Below are positions 6,190 to 7,011 of a stretch of 7,011 nt of DNA, piece after piece. The notes beneath the pieces are model-generated. The model had not been told where the DNA came from and did not search any database. It saw nothing but the letters and a program-made list of their open reading frames with translations. A program made the position numbers and the translations under genes. Source of the DNA: Burkholderiales bacterium. Its GTDB lineage: Bacteria > Pseudomonadota > Gammaproteobacteria > Burkholderiales > Casimicrobiaceae. How positions within the stretch are numbered: the first letter of the stretch is position 1; each line of letters opens with the position of its first letter. The stretch is taken from positions 1 through 7,011 of the forward strand of contig JAITBX010000205.1 of the NCBI GenBank assembly GCA_031283405.1. Reading direction: 5' to 3'.

Positions 6190-6408
6190 ATGAGAACCAT
6201 CCTCCTCCTCTCTTTTTTGTTTTTCATGTCCGGCCTCTTGATTGCCTGCGAAAAAACAGAAGACGCAAAAACCGTCGAATACTACCTGAGCAACGAAAAA
6301 GAGCTTGATAAAAAACTGGCCGAATGCAAAGACAGCGACGGCAAGTCTAAAAGAACGCCCGATTGCGACAACGCAAAGGCTGCGGATTACAAGCGCAACG
6401 TGCTTTAA
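6190..6408 (+). CDS. Small EexN-like lipoprotein
   Basis: The 72-residue product begins with a basic residue and a hydrophobic segment (residues 4-18) ending in the lipobox L17-I18-A19-C20. It should be exported, lipidated at C20 and cleaved there. The residue after the cysteine is glutamate, which does not suggest inner-membrane retention, so outer-membrane sorting is likely. The mature part carries TVEYYLSNEKELDKKLAECK and TPDCDNA. From family knowledge this matches EexN family lipoproteins, whose plasmid members block entry of related conjugative plasmids (entry exclusion). C46 and C59 could form a disulfide. No conjugation gene is in view, so the role here is unknown. An in-frame GTG at 6172 adds six residues; neither start has a clear Shine-Dalgarno. 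I prefer the ATG because it gives a standard signal peptide. The coding sequence is visibly A-rich compared with the TCA genes. Confidence 0.8.
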   Translation: MRTILLLSFLFFMSGLLIACEKTEDAKTVEYYLSNEKELDKKLAECKDSDGKSKRTPDCDNAKAADYKRNVL

Positions 6409-6433
6409 GCCTGAATAAATTGGTTGGCCAACG

Positions 6434-6460
6434 CCTCTCCTCTCTGGGAGAAAGGTGAGG
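6434..6460. repeat. CTCTCC...GGGAGA-type hairpin
   Basis: An imperfect 12-base stem with two mismatches closes on a GGG loop (CCTCTCCTCTCT / AGAAAGGTGAGG), followed by ATGGGG. It is of the same general kind as the CCCTCTCCC intergenic repeats of proteobacteria and lies 26 bases after the lipoprotein stop. No U-tract follows, so a terminator role is unproven. A short palindrome, GTTGGCCAAC (6423-6432), precedes it. Confidence 0.5.
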
Positions 6461-6471
6461 ATGGGGCGCAG

Positions 6472-6511
6472 GGGCGACCGTCCTCGGTCGCCCGCAAAGA
6501 TTCGGGCGACC
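6472..6511. repeat. Three-unit GGGCGACC palindromic repeat
   Basis: GGGCGACCG (6472-6480) pairs perfectly with CGGTCGCCC (6485-6493) across a TCCT loop. The same central unit, as GGTCGCCCG (6486-6494), pairs perfectly with CGGGCGACC (6503-6511) across an 8-base loop. The two hairpins are mutually exclusive. The GGGCGACC unit is a familiar intergenic repeat in proteobacteria, though I cannot search for copies here. Confidence 0.7.
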
Positions 6512-6603
6512 ATAGGCCGGCTCTACGGCTCCGTCCGCAAGCGAGAGAGAATGCCGCCGAGCAGGCTCCGCAGCCCAAGAATGTATAATCATCGAAATCA
6601 AAA
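6512..6603. other. Spacer before the terminal membrane-protein gene
   Basis: This is non-coding as far as I can see. It holds a consensus -10-like TATAAT (6584-6589) without a recognisable -35. GAGCAGGCTC (6559-6568) repeats ten bases found in the hairpin behind gltA (6038-6047), which may be chance. Confidence 0.4.
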
Positions 6604-7011
6604 ATGCTATGGCGATATTGTGGCGTGAGTAAAACCTTTTGGCAAATCTTGCAGACAGCGTGGCGCAAAGCCAATCAGCCCATTCCGGGAACGGAAGAGG
6701 ATCGCTCGAAATGGGTGATTGTCGAGGGTCGGTATCCGTCGCTGCAAATGGCGCCGATGAAGGTGAAGGTCATCTTCATTGTGTTGTGCATTTTGTTGGG
6801 TTTGTGCACCTATCTGCTTACTCATTTTTTATTCCCTGCGCTCAGCAACGTGATTAAATCGAATATGTGCGTGGAAGGTTGGTTCGGGAAAAGTCTGGGC
6901 AGCCAAATCAGCATACTGTGGCTACTGCTACTTTTTCTGATAATAAGTGGAATTAGCGCCTATGGCTTTGTGCGAGGATGCCGAACTTGGCGGCAGCGCC
7001 GTGATATACCC
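6604..7011 (+). CDS. Unrecognised two-helix membrane protein, N-terminal part (3' end outside window)
   Basis: The frame is open from ATG 6604 to the last base of the window, 136 codons without a stop; an in-frame TAA at 6586 bounds it upstream. I do not recognise the family. Counting from a second possible start, GTG 6625 (MSKTFWQ), residues 1-46 are polar, about 47-71 form a hydrophobic helix (KVIFIVLCILLGLCTYLLTH), 72-94 form a loop with a cysteine and EGWFGKSLG, 95-116 form a second helix (ISILWLLLLFLIISG), and a basic tail RTWRQRRD follows. This predicts an inner-membrane protein with cytoplasmic ends. Neither start has a Shine-Dalgarno sequence; ATG is listed as the first available, but GTG gives the more natural N-terminus. 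The orientation is the same as the lipoprotein gene, but the 195-base repeat-filled gap argues against an operon. Confidence 0.65.
   Translation, partial: MLWRYCGVSKTFWQILQTAWRKANQPIPGTEEDRSKWVIVEGRYPSLQMAPMKVKVIFIVLCILLGLCTYLLTHFLFPALSNVIKSNMCVEGWFGKSLGSQISILWLLLLFLIISGISAYGFVRGCRTWRQRRDIP

Noticed and set aside
6405..6825. Small minus-strand open frames across the repeat-rich spacer and the terminal gene
   Set aside because: They run through palindromic repeats and lie antisense to the longer open plus-strand frame, which encodes two clear hydrophobic helices.

Overview
The window looks like a chromosomal segment from a moderately GC-rich proteobacterium, most likely a betaproteobacterium (for example Nitrosomonadales or Burkholderiales). 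The basis is protein resemblance recalled from family knowledge: a cytosolic-like Mdh with the LLFRIASGEMLG N-terminus, an AcnB of exactly 865 residues, and a hexameric-type GltA that begins MTEKTATISFSDGSPAL. No genus can be fixed from the sequence alone.

Layout. Bases 1-155 hold the 3' end of an IS256-family (mutator) transposase on the plus strand, followed by its probable right terminal repeat. Bases 156-441 are non-coding and palindrome-rich; they contain a three-unit GGTGGGCA structure, a U-tailed terminator that faces acnB, and a CCCTCTCCC-type hairpin. Three TCA-cycle genes follow: acnB (minus, 442-3039), mdh (minus, 3249-4235) and gltA (plus, 4669-5973). mdh and gltA diverge from a 433-base spacer that carries two plausible sigma70 promoters on either side of a REP-like inverted repeat pair. 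Downstream of gltA is a large two-tier hairpin, then a small gene for an EexN-like lipoprotein (6190-6408). A repeat-rich spacer follows, then the start of an unrecognised two-helix membrane protein that runs off the right edge of the window.

How the genes work together. GltA makes citrate from oxaloacetate and acetyl-CoA, AcnB isomerises citrate to isocitrate, and Mdh regenerates oxaloacetate from malate. The segment is therefore a compact TCA module. The succinate dehydrogenase genes that often sit between mdh and gltA in betaproteobacteria are absent here. The small lipoprotein and the membrane protein have no evident link to the cycle.

I found no convincing new multi-gene system. The most notable material is non-coding: every spacer carries a different palindromic repeat family, and two of them use an alternating three-unit design in which a central unit can pair with either neighbour. 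The orphan EexN-like lipoprotein, away from any visible conjugation gene, is the most interesting protein-level observation.
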